Numbered from the stretch's first letter, positions 1 through 4,662 are shown. The stretch is DNA of 5,571 nucleotides from Roseovarius sp. THAF27 (GCF_009363655.1 NZ_CP045397.1:1-5571), one strand, 5' to 3'. Notes: generated by a model from the letters alone, not told the origin. Translations and numbers: made by a program.

Positions 1-82
1 GCTTCGTCGCTATTGGGACTCCAAGATGGAATCTCTTGCAACCGAGATTGAGCGAGGCAAGCGTTCCGGCACGGCAAAGTAG
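1..82 (+). CDS. ArsR-family regulator, C-terminal part (continues from the end of the window)
   Basis: Reading from base 2 gives LRRYWDSKMESLATEIERGK followed by RSGTAK and a TAG stop at 80-82. Base 1 completes the CAG codon begun by the last two bases of the window. This tail, a short amphipathic helix beginning L-R-R-Y-W and ending in a basic stretch, is what follows the winged helix in the ArsR proteins that are paired with SRPBCC proteins. It follows directly from the GWLDQ sequence at the far end. I therefore read it as the last 26 residues of the gene that starts at 5321, split only because a circular molecule was opened here. No start codon or ribosome binding site of its own is present. 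Confidence 0.85.
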   Translation, partial: LRRYWDSKMESLATEIERGKRSGTAK

Positions 83-174
83 TTGTTGTCGGCTCAAAAG
101 CGGTCACTGGAAGCGCTATGGTGAAGGTCGGCTAAGTCCGCACAGCGGTTGTTCGTGAGCAGCGCAGCGAAGGT

Positions 175-1407
175 CTACAACCCGTAATCATGCCCTCGGT
201 CGCGGCGGGCATGAACTTCGCGCTCCTGCTCCTGTTCCAGCTCCTTGGTGCGCTGCCGCTCCTGCTCCTGCGCGACGTGCTGTTCGTCGGCCTCACGACC
301 CTCGCGCAGCGTAGAAACCCGGTCACTGAACGCCTCCCGGTCAATCCCGGCAGCCGCGGCCCGCAACCGCGACGCCAGATCGTCCGGGGCCTCCCGTTCT
401 GAGGTCTCGGCCTCATGCTGCTCCCGACCCTCTTTCCGGGCGTCCCACGCTTCGCGCAGCCGCGTGGCGAGGTCCGGTTCCTGGTCCCGGCCCTCACGCC
501 CCCCGGCAAGCGCCAGTTCGGACTGCTCCGGCCCGAGACGATCCAACACGCGATCCGCCGCCCGGTCGAGCCAATCGCGGACATGACTGGCCAGCTCGCG
601 GGCGACCTCCATCACCTCAGCCGCGCGGGCCTTGGCCTCGTGCCAGGCCCCGACGCGGCCGACCTCGATGCCGCGTTCTTTCATCTGCCACGCGCCAGGG
701 GAAAGCTGGGGCAACGGCGGGCGATCCAGCTCGACGGCCCGCACGGTCTGCACCAGCTCCGCACCCTCGTCGCCGCGCTCCCGCGCCGCCGATGCCAGCT
801 CAAGCGCCTCGTCCCGCTGTGCCTCCAAGGTCCGGTGATCCACGCGATCCTCGATGCCGGCGCGCTCAAGAGCGATGTTGCTGTCCCGCGCCCAGGCTTC
901 GCGCCAGCCTTCCAGAACCTCGACCTTGTTCCAGTCGCGGTTTTTGGTGGTGAAGCCCTCGGGGCCAATCTCGCGGGTGGTCAGCAGAATGTGGGCATGG
1001 TGATTGCGATCATCGCCATCGCGCCCTGGCGCGTGCAGGGCGATATCCGCGATCATGCCACGGTCCACGAACTGTTCCTGGGCGAAGTCCCGGACCAGCT
1101 CGACCCGCTGCGCATGGGTCAGCTCGGCAGGCAGGGCCACGCGCACCTCGCGGGCGACCTGGCTGTTCTTGCGGGTCTCGGCTTCCTCGACGCGGTTCCA
1201 CAACTCGGATCGGTCGAAGACCCAATCCGGGGCGTGCTCAGGCGCAAGGGTTTCGGTGTGATCGACACCGCCCCGCGCCGCGTAATCGAAGGTCAGCCCG
1301 GTGCGGCGGTCGTCGATACGCTCCGCCACGCGATAGGCGATAGCCGCCGTGGCGCTGCGGCCCTGACTGCGGGAAATCATCGAAGCTCTGAGATGATAGA
1401 TTGCCAT
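175..1407 (-). CDS. mobA: MobQ-family relaxase (MobA/MobL domain)
   Basis: A 410-residue relaxase, which nicks oriT, stays bound to the 5' end and leads the strand into the recipient. The start at 1407 was chosen because MAIYHLRASM is the usual N-terminus of this family. The frame is open for 33 more codons upstream, but those would run through oriT and do not look like protein. Visible motifs: SATAAIAYR with the likely catalytic Tyr25; NSQVARE near residues 81-87; and the metal-binding histidine motif DRNHHAH (His137 and His139, with His125 upstream). The relaxase domain covers roughly residues 1-230. The rest is very rich in Glu, Arg and Ala and looks helical or coiled-coil. The protein is far shorter than RSF1010 MobA (about 700 residues) and has no primase domain. 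It is transcribed away from oriT and from the accessory genes, and its 3' end converges on the arsR end. The ribosome binding site is weak. Confidence 0.93.
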   Translation of the reverse strand: MAIYHLRASMISRSQGRSATAAIAYRVAERIDDRRTGLTFDYAARGGVDHTETLAPEHAPDWVFDRSELWNRVEEAETRKNSQVAREVRVALPAELTHAQRVELVRDFAQEQFVDRGMIADIALHAPGRDGDDRNHHAHILLTTREIGPEGFTTKNRDWNKVEVLEGWREAWARDSNIALERAGIEDRVDHRTLEAQRDEALELASAARERGDEGAELVQTVRAVELDRPPLPQLSPGAWQMKERGIEVGRVGAWHEAKARAAEVMEVARELASHVRDWLDRAADRVLDRLGPEQSELALAGGREGRDQEPDLATRLREAWDARKEGREQHEAETSEREAPDDLASRLRAAAAGIDREAFSDRVSTLREGREADEQHVAQEQERQRTKELEQEQEREVHARRDRGHDYGL

Positions 1408-1461
1408 TCTGTGCCGCACTTCGCTTAGGGGTCGAGGGGAAACGCAGTCTCCCCCGCCCAC

Positions 1462-1494
1462 ACAAACGCAAAGCGTTTGTATAAGTGGGCACTT
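1462..1494 (+). other. Putative oriT core (RSF1010/MobQ-like nic region)
   Basis: An 8-bp perfect inverted repeat, ACAAACGC (1462-1469) and GCGTTTGT (1473-1480) around an AAA loop, is followed after one base by TAAGTGGGCACTT (1482-1494). This matches the layout of RSF1010-family origins, where an inverted repeat stands 5' of TAAGTGCGCCCT on the nicked strand. By analogy the nick would lie after G1489. The site sits in the divergent spacer between the relaxase and its accessory gene, where MobQ plasmids usually carry oriT. The nic sequence differs from RSF1010 at two positions in the core, and its arms AAGTG/CACTT form a further small inverted repeat. The minus-strand mobA promoter probably lies here too, so relaxosome binding may repress mobA. 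Confidence 0.75.
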
Positions 1495-1559
1495 CGTGTC
1501 TTGCACCTTGCCTCAACCTTTGCGAGAAATCAACAATTGTCAGGAGCGCGGAGGTCGGA

Positions 1560-1820
1560 ATGGCGCGGAGTATTGATCAGCAAATTGCAGCGACGCAGGC
1601 CAAACTGGCCCGTCTGAAAGAACGCCAGAAGGCCAGTGAAACCCGTCGCAAGATCATCGTCGGATCAGTGGCAATATCCAACGCGCTGAAAGACCCGGAA
1701 AAGGCCCGTGCGCTCGCCGCCCTCCTGCGCCGGGCTGTCACCCGCGAAGTTGATCAGAAAGAGCTGGTCGGGTTGCTGGAAGAACTGGATGGTGTTGCTG
1801 CGAAGGCGGAACGTCCATGA
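1560..1820 (+). CDS. Small mobilisation accessory protein (TraD/MobC-like)
   Basis: An 86-residue protein with a heptad-rich N-terminal helix (residues 5-25), then the motif ETRRKIIVG (27-35) and a helical C-terminal half. The layout of a short coiled coil followed by RRKI(I/L)xG is typical of the TraD/MobC-like accessory proteins beside MobQ relaxases, which help the relaxase bind or open oriT. The ATG at 1560 is preceded by GGAGG at 1550-1554 with a 5-nt spacer. An upstream ATG in frame at 1485 lies inside oriT and has no such site, so I reject it. The stop overlaps the next start (ATGA), so the two genes are co-translated. The family assignment rests on pattern recognition, since such short helical proteins carry few diagnostic residues. 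Confidence 0.75.
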   Translation: MARSIDQQIAATQAKLARLKERQKASETRRKIIVGSVAISNALKDPEKARALAALLRRAVTREVDQKELVGLLEELDGVAAKAERP

Positions 1821-2383
1821 GCGTCAAAGATCCCTTCCAGCAGCTCGTCGATGAAATCACCCTGATCCGGCAGGACATGGAACGCCTGAAGCGCACCAGT
1901 CTGGACAAGGAAGAAGCCGAAGCCCTGCACGAAATGCTGGCCGAGGGCGTGGATCGGATGCGCAAGGTTGGCCCCGAAGTCCAGAAAGCCGTCGAGATGC
2001 GTTTGCTGGGGGTTGCGGCAGTGCTCCGGGAAGAGACCAGCAAAGCCGCTGCAAGCGCCGCTGAGGGGGCTATCGAGAAAACCCGGGCCGAGAGCCTCGA
2101 AGTGGCTAGAAGCCTTTCACAGGCCGCCGGAGAGGCCCGCAGGCAGGCGTGGCGCTACTTTGGCGGGTTCTGGGTGTGGCTGACTTCCATGCTCGCCACA
2201 GGGGCCGTTCTGGGCCTTCTGCTGGCCTATGGGATGGAAACGGTCAAGTCGGCCCTCTCGGTCGATGATCTGGTGCGCTACAACTGCGGTAGATCGTGGT
2301 TCGGTGGGCAGGTCGTGGACCAGGACAACGGATCCAGCTTCTGCGCCTTCTGGATCAGGCAAGTACCGCAAGGGGAGAACTGA
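1817..2383 (+). CDS. Membrane-anchored coiled-coil protein of the mobilisation operon
   Basis: A 188-residue protein in three visible parts. Residues 1-110 are charged and helical, with long coiled-coil character. Residues about 114-139 (from YFGGFWVWL to GLLLAYGM) form one clear membrane segment. Residues 140-188 form a short tail containing Cys157 and Cys176. The basic EARRQAWR before the segment predicts a cytoplasmic N-terminus and a periplasmic tail. It starts inside the stop codon of the preceding gene (ATGA overlap) after an AAGGCGGAA-type ribosome binding site. By position and build it resembles MobB/MbeB-type accessory proteins, which tether the relaxosome to the membrane or coupling protein. 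It also resembles uncharacterised plasmid proteins with a C-terminal membrane anchor. I do not recognise a precise family, so the mobilisation role is inferred from the operon. Confidence 0.7.
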   Translation: MSVKDPFQQLVDEITLIRQDMERLKRTSLDKEEAEALHEMLAEGVDRMRKVGPEVQKAVEMRLLGVAAVLREETSKAAASAAEGAIEKTRAESLEVARSLSQAAGEARRQAWRYFGGFWVWLTSMLATGAVLGLLLAYGMETVKSALSVDDLVRYNCGRSWFGGQVVDQDNGSSFCAFWIRQVPQGEN

Positions 2384-2549
2384 GGAGCCACCGACCTCCT
2401 TCCCATTCTCAGCACAATCCGACCGTTGCCACAGGCGTTGAAAGGCGAGATTGGGGATAACCCTTCCCCTCCCTGCCAGACCCACCCCATCCGGTTGGCG
2501 TTTCGCCAGCGGTATGAACGAACATCATCAGCAATGGTGCGAAAAACGC

Positions 2550-2588
2550 ACTGACAGATAAACAGGCTCCTCCGTCGCCTGTGTCAGT
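2550..2588 (-). terminator. Bulged hairpin, possible minus-strand terminator
   Basis: The left arm is ACTGAC (2550-2555) plus ACAGGC (2562-2567), separated by a 6-base bulge. The right arm GCCTGT GTCAGT (2577-2588) is a perfect match to the two pieces joined. Read on the minus strand, the hairpin is followed by GCG and five T residues (complement of 2542-2546), as in an imperfect intrinsic terminator. The right-hand side carries no T-run for plus-strand termination. It could instead be a single-strand structural element of the origin. Confidence 0.3.
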
Positions 2589-2730
2589 CAAAAACTCCAC
2601 CCCCGCCCGATCGTTCGCCAGCTTACTGACGAGCGCTACCGATCGAACGAGCGTGGATTTTTTGCCCTCCTATAGATCATTAGAAGGCGGAAAATTTCGA
2701 GCCAATAAAAACAAGGACTTAAGGGGGGGA

Positions 2731-2754
2731 GGTAGGTCACAGCTGTGACCTACC
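2731..2754. promoter_or_regulatory. 24-bp perfect palindrome, probable Rep or regulator binding site
   Basis: The half-site GGTAGGTCACAG (2731-2742) is followed directly by its exact reverse complement (2743-2754). The half repeat recurs nearby: AGCTGTGACCTA at 2741-2752 is repeated at 2765-2776, a spacing of 24 bp. The core TAGGTCA/TGACCTA therefore occurs at 2733-2739, 2746-2752, 2770-2776 and again at 2900-2906, on the rep start codon. A perfect dyad of this size upstream of rep is expected to bind a dimeric protein, most likely Rep itself or the HTH protein encoded at 3487-3882. Confidence 0.65.
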
Positions 2755-2764
2755 CCTAGCTCAT
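2746..2764 (-). repeat. 19-bp inverted repeat, left copy
   Basis: On the minus strand this reads ATGAGCTAGGGGTAGGTCA, identical over 19 bp to the plus-strand sequence at 2888-2906. The left copy overlaps the right half of the 24-bp palindrome and the right copy ends on the A of the rep start codon. The pair brackets the AT-rich iteron and promoter segment (2765-2887), which suggests paired binding and looping or handcuffing. Confidence 0.8.
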
Positions 2765-2783
2765 AGCTGTGACCTAGGTCTGC

Positions 2784-2881
2784 TCGAAATTTGAACAAGC
2801 TTGACCGATATTTGACGGGTCAGTATGGTCGAAATTAGAGCAGCCAGATAAAGATATGCTGCAGATTTAACTGATATTTGA
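2784..2881 (+). repeat. Degenerate AT-rich iterons, about 11 bp
   Basis: Four related units are visible: TCGAAATTTGA (2784-2794), CCGATATTTGA (2805-2815), TCGAAATTAGA (2829-2839) and CTGATATTTGA (2871-2881). Their starts are 21, 24 and 42 bp apart, so most lie on one face of the helix, two turns per unit. A reversed near-copy of the first (GCTCGAAATTT on the minus strand) lies at 2692-2702. Such units are typical Rep binding sites in theta-replicating plasmids. They overlap the rep promoter, so binding would also repress rep. Confidence 0.5.
2801..2829 (+). promoter_or_regulatory. Candidate rep promoter
   Basis: TTGACC (2801-2806, -35) and TATGGT (2824-2829, -10) are separated by 17 bp. Transcription would begin near 2836, about 70 bp before the rep start. 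The -35 box lies against the second iteron and the -10 box touches the third, which implies autoregulation. No other pair in this stretch fits as well. Confidence 0.5.
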
Positions 2882-2882
2882 A

Positions 2883-2921
2883 CATGGATGAGCTAGGGGT
2901 AGGTCATGGATGAGCTAGGGG
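2883..2921 (+). repeat. 17-bp tandem repeat at the rep start codon
   Basis: CATGGATGAGCTAGGGG occurs at 2883-2899 and again at 2905-2921, a period of 22 bp. Both copies contain an ATG followed by GATGAGCTA. Because 22 is not a multiple of three, the first ATG (2884) opens a different frame that stops after nine codons (MDELGVGHG, TGA at 2911-2913), while the second (2906) opens rep. The AGGGG in the first copy (2895-2899) serves as the ribosome binding site for the second ATG with a 6-nt spacer. Confidence 0.85.
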
Positions 2922-3475
2922 GAGAACGGGCAATGCTTCCGGCAAAGAAGCAGCGGGGACACTTCGTCCAAACCGACCGCGCAGCGCATGAAGCGTGGGG
3001 TCGGCTGGCAGTTAAGTCGCCCGCTGCCGGGGCGTTGCTGCATGTCCTGGTGGCGAATGTCGGGGAACAGAACGCTATCGTCGCCTCGCACAAAGTGCTC
3101 GCAAAACTCATGGGTTCCTCGCCTGCAACAGTGAAGCGCGCCCTCAAGATACTGGAATCCGGGAACTGGGTCGAAGTTGTCCAGATTGGCGCAAGTGGCA
3201 CGGTAAACGCCTATGTTCTGAATAGCCGCGTGGCGTGGACAGAAGGCCGTGACAAGCTCCGGTATTCGCGCCTGCAAGCCGAGGTTCTGGTCAGCGAGGA
3301 TGAACAACCCGCTGGTGCTCTCGATGCGGCCAAGGAAGAGTTGCACCGCCTGCCCCGTGTCGGTGAGCTTCAGCTTCCAGCCGGTCAAGGTTTACCACCC
3401 GTTTCTCAGCCATCCTTTCCCGGTCTAGAACCAAGCTTGCCCGCCTTTGGCCATCCTACTGAAGATAGCGAATAG
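2906..3475 (+). CDS. Plasmid replication initiator (winged-helix, RepL-like)
   Basis: A 189-residue protein read as the replication initiator. Residues 38-70 (from SPAAGALLHVLVANVG to LAKLMG) form a helical lead-in. SSPATVKRALKILESG (71-86) looks like the recognition helix region. VEVVQIGASGTVNAYVLNS (89-107) fits a wing with the RepL-type ending in which a beta strand leads to an Asn. The C-terminal 80 residues are acidic, then proline-rich. Two starts are plausible: ATG 2906, with AGGGG 6 nt away, and ATG 2933 (MLPAKKQRGHFVQ), with GGGGGAG 8 nt away. The conserved-looking part begins at the second, so the protein may be 180 residues. The operator-like repeats upstream end on the first start. 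The stop is within the ribosome binding site of the next gene. No Rep_3 or rolling-circle tyrosine motif is seen. Assignment as Rep rests on the fold and on the origin-like upstream region. Confidence 0.72.
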   Translation: MDELGGERAMLPAKKQRGHFVQTDRAAHEAWGRLAVKSPAAGALLHVLVANVGEQNAIVASHKVLAKLMGSSPATVKRALKILESGNWVEVVQIGASGTVNAYVLNSRVAWTEGRDKLRYSRLQAEVLVSEDEQPAGALDAAKEELHRLPRVGELQLPAGQGLPPVSQPSFPGLEPSLPAFGHPTEDSE

Positions 3476-3486
3476 GGGTATTCACC

Positions 3487-3882
3487 GTGGCTAATGTTTC
3501 CATCCGTGAGGCGGTAAAGATTTACCAAGTATCCCGCCCAACACTCACAAAAGCACTGAAAACCGGCAAAGTTTCTGGTGTTCAGGATGGGAAAGGCCAG
3601 TGGCAAATTGATCCTGCAGAACTTGCCAGAGTTTACCAGCCACGGACGGAAAGCGCGAAAACAGGTGGACAAGATGAACCAGATAACTTTACCAACAAGA
3701 ACACCCACTTGCCCGGTGAAGTTAATACGCTGAAAGCACAGTTGGCAGAGGCCGAACAACGCGCCGCCGTGGCCGAGGCACTGGCGGAAGAGAGGGGGAA
3801 GCACATCGAGGACTTGCGCCGGATGCTGCCTGCCCCGCAAGAGGCACAACGCCCCGGCTGGCGCTGGCCGTGGAAAAGGTGA
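3487..3882 (+). CDS. HTH/coiled-coil DNA-binding protein of the rep operon
   Basis: A 131-residue protein starting at GTG, with AGGGGT (3474-3479) overlapping the rep stop as its ribosome binding site. Residues 3-50 form a MerR/excisionase-like helix-turn-helix: VSIREAVKIYQVSRPTLTKA, then a turn KTGKVSGVQDGKGQ, then WQIDPAELARVYQ. Residues 51-76 are a polar linker. Residues 77-112 form a coiled coil (EVNTLKAQLAEAEQRAAVAE and onward). The tail ends in a Trp- and Arg-rich cap, RPGWRWPWKR. Proteins of this build commonly sit just after rep on small plasmids and are thought to act in replication control or plasmid maintenance. It lies 11 nt after rep and 9 nt before a PemK-like toxin gene, so it could also be the toxin's antitoxin and operon repressor. 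The sequence alone does not decide between these. Confidence 0.75.
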   Translation: MANVSIREAVKIYQVSRPTLTKALKTGKVSGVQDGKGQWQIDPAELARVYQPRTESAKTGGQDEPDNFTNKNTHLPGEVNTLKAQLAEAEQRAAVAEALAEERGKHIEDLRRMLPAPQEAQRPGWRWPWKR

Positions 3883-3891
3883 CGGAACAGA

Positions 3892-4275
3892 ATGGCAGAA
3901 GAAACCCCACCGCCGCGCGTTGCGCCAACCGTCAAGAGTGCTCCGCGCATCCGTCAGGTGTATTGGTGCAAGCTACCCGACGACGCCCAGTTGCCCGAGT
4001 TCTGGAAAACACGGCCCGTGCTCATCATGTCGCTGAAAACGACCCTTCACGGCAAAGTCACAGTGCTGCCTTTCTCTACCAAGTCGCAGCCTGACAACCC
4101 ACATGCTTACCCTATGCAGTCCCCGCTACAGGCGAAACAAGCGTGGGTGATCTGTGACCACCTGATGACGGTGGCCGTAAGCCGCCTAAGTCCACCTGGG
4201 CGAGTGATCCCGCGCATTTCCGAAGCCGATTTCGAGCACATTAAAGAGCGCGCGCTCAAGAATCTCCCATACTGA
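3892..4275 (+). CDS. PemK/MazF-family endoribonuclease-like toxin
   Basis: A 127-residue protein with the PemK/MazF pattern. An N-terminal strand IRQVYWCKLP (20-29) is followed by FWKTRPVLIMS (37-47) with the conserved Arg41-Pro42. Then come VTVLPFSTKS (56-65), matching the lP(f/i)(S/T)(T/S) catalytic strand, AWVICDHLMTVAVSRL (84-99), matching the vlcDqirtvd..Rl signature, and a C-terminal helix (ISEADFEHIKERALKNLP). Family members cut mRNA and are held by a small antitoxin. It has an N-terminal extension of about 20 residues rich in Pro. It starts 9 nt after the HTH gene with only a weak ACGGA ribosome binding site, so translation may depend on coupling. No PemI/MazE-like gene is visible next to it, which is unusual. 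The key residues appear intact, so it is probably active, unless it has been recruited for another purpose. Confidence 0.82.
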   Translation: MAEETPPPRVAPTVKSAPRIRQVYWCKLPDDAQLPEFWKTRPVLIMSLKTTLHGKVTVLPFSTKSQPDNPHAYPMQSPLQAKQAWVICDHLMTVAVSRLSPPGRVIPRISEADFEHIKERALKNLPY

Positions 4276-4280
4276 AAATC

Positions 4281-4309
4281 TTGACTCTGTGGCCACAGGA
4301 TGCTACCTA
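4281..4309 (+). promoter_or_regulatory. Weak candidate promoter with a 12-bp palindrome
   Basis: TTGACT (4281-4286) stands 17 bp before TACCTA (4304-4309), a poor -10 match. The spacer begins with the perfect palindrome CTGTGGCCACAG (4287-4298). This lies 5 bp after the pemK stop. If real, it would transcribe the structured segment that ends at the terminator at 4366-4400. The -10 weakness keeps the confidence low. Confidence 0.25.
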
Positions 4310-4400
4310 AGGAGCCAGATACGGCGCGGGCAACCGTGACCGCTTCCCTTAGGTGGGAAATAGATGCGAAGGGGTGGCTAGTCCGCCCCTTTCGTTTTTT
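4305..4400 (+). ncRNA. Structured 3' UTR or small RNA candidate
   Basis: An 8-bp perfect stem, ACCTAAGG (4305-4312) with CCTTAGGT (4347-4354), encloses about 34 nt that contains a small inner hairpin (ACGG with CCGT, 4321-4337). A strong intrinsic terminator follows directly. The segment has no good gene and directly follows pemK. It could be the folded 3' end of the rep-HTH-pemK transcript, a processed or separately transcribed small RNA, or an RNA partner of the toxin. I do not recognise it as a known riboswitch or RNA family. Confidence 0.35.
4366..4400 (+). terminator. Intrinsic terminator of the rep-HTH-pemK transcript
   Basis: GGGGTGG (4371-4377) pairs with CCGCCCC (4383-4389) with one G-T wobble, around a CTAGT loop. 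The stem extends with AA/TT and, past a one-base bulge, GC. Six T residues follow at 4395-4400. It lies about 90 nt after the pemK stop and separates the replication/toxin operon from the region that follows. Confidence 0.85.
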
Positions 4401-4454
4401 CAGACCTTCTTCATGAAATATCTACCGTGTGAGTTCCGTCAGCAACTAGGTGCG

Positions 4455-4513
4455 CCGATAGCAAGGGCATCGAGCGTGAAGACCTCAAATATCGGAACGC
4501 TCGATGCCCTTGC
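4455..4513. repeat. 17-bp perfect-stem hairpin with possible pseudoknot
   Basis: GCAAGGGCATCGAGCGT (4461-4477) is perfectly complementary to 4497-4513, with a 19-nt loop. CCGATA directly before the left arm (4455-4460) is complementary to TATCGG within the loop (4490-4495), so a pseudoknot could form on the single strand. No T-run follows on either strand, so it is not a standard terminator. Possible roles are a single-strand replication start, a recombination or resolution site, or a barrier between the replication module and the cargo. The rest of 4401-4620 shows no gene or further strong signal. Confidence 0.75.
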
Positions 4514-4620
4514 GGGTTCAGTAAAGCAGCCGTTCATGCAGAGCGCGGCGAAATCTGACTCTGAGCCCAAAGAGCAAAATGCTGCAGAATAACCGAATGT
4601 CGGCTCTGGTGAGCATCAAC

Positions 4621-4662
4621 TTGATCATATTAGCGAAAGATGATATTAGTCATGACTAATAT
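4621..4662 (+). promoter_or_regulatory. Promoter and palindromic operator of the SRPBCC-arsR operon
   Basis: TTGATC (4621-4626, -35) and TATTAG (4644-4649, -10) are 17 bp apart. A 20-bp perfect palindrome, ATATTAGTCA and its reverse complement, covers 4643-4662 and so overlaps the -10 box and probable start of transcription. Near-copies of its half (CATATTAG at 4626-4633) lie within the promoter. ArsR proteins bind such AT-rich dyads as dimers and repress their own operons, so this is the likely target of the ArsR encoded at 5321. The spacing to the gene (about 24 bp) fits. Confidence 0.65.

Larger units (their letters stand above)
2384..2905. other. Probable replication origin and rep control region (no gene)
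   Basis: A 522-bp stretch without a credible gene. The first part (2384-2660) is rich in C on the plus strand and carries several small hairpins: TGGCG-TTT-CGCCA at 2496-2508, GTGCG-AAAAA-CGCAC at 2537-2551, and a bulged hairpin at 2550-2588. TGGGGATAA at 2452-2460 is one mismatch from a DnaA box on the minus strand (TTATCCCCA against TTATCCACA). The second part (2670-2905) turns AT-rich and contains palindromes, iteron-like repeats and the rep promoter, listed separately. A C-rich block beside an AT-rich repeat block upstream of rep is the usual arrangement of an iteron-controlled plasmid origin. That it is the origin is inferred. Confidence 0.6.

Noticed and set aside
415..1428. Long plus-strand open frame (337 codons) opposite the relaxase gene
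   Set aside because: It is the antisense shadow of mobA in GC-rich DNA. The minus frame has the relaxase motifs and this one shows no recognisable domain.
1408..1506. Upstream extension of mobA by 33 codons to an ATG at 1506
   Set aside because: It would run through the oriT inverted repeat, and the translated extension is low-complexity and unlike the family, whose N-terminus is MAIYHL.
1485..1559. Extended start for the small accessory gene at 1485
   Set aside because: It starts within the oriT nic core and has no ribosome binding site, while the ATG at 1560 has GGAGG at the right distance.
2384..2905. CRISPR array in the repeat-rich stretch before rep
   Set aside because: The repeats are short, partly inverted and overlap each other and the rep start, without regular unique spacers or cas genes.
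2915..3388. Minus-strand open frame of 157 codons opposite rep
   Set aside because: It is antisense to rep, lacks a convincing start signal and has no recognisable domain.
4311..4345. Cobalamin-riboswitch-like words (GAGCCAGATAC and GGGCAACCGTGACCGC)
   Set aside because: The words resemble parts of the cobalamin riboswitch but are in the wrong order, the remaining conserved boxes are absent, and the only gene downstream before the terminator is none.
4461..4513. The 17-bp hairpin as an intrinsic terminator or an integron attC site
   Set aside because: No T-run follows on either strand, and the RYYYAAC/GTTRRRY core sites of attC are not visible at its edges.
4353..4592. 79-codon plus-strand open frame between pemK and the SRPBCC gene
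   Set aside because: It starts inside the terminator, has no ribosome binding site before 4353 or the internal ATG at 4413, and its middle is just the translated 17-bp hairpin.
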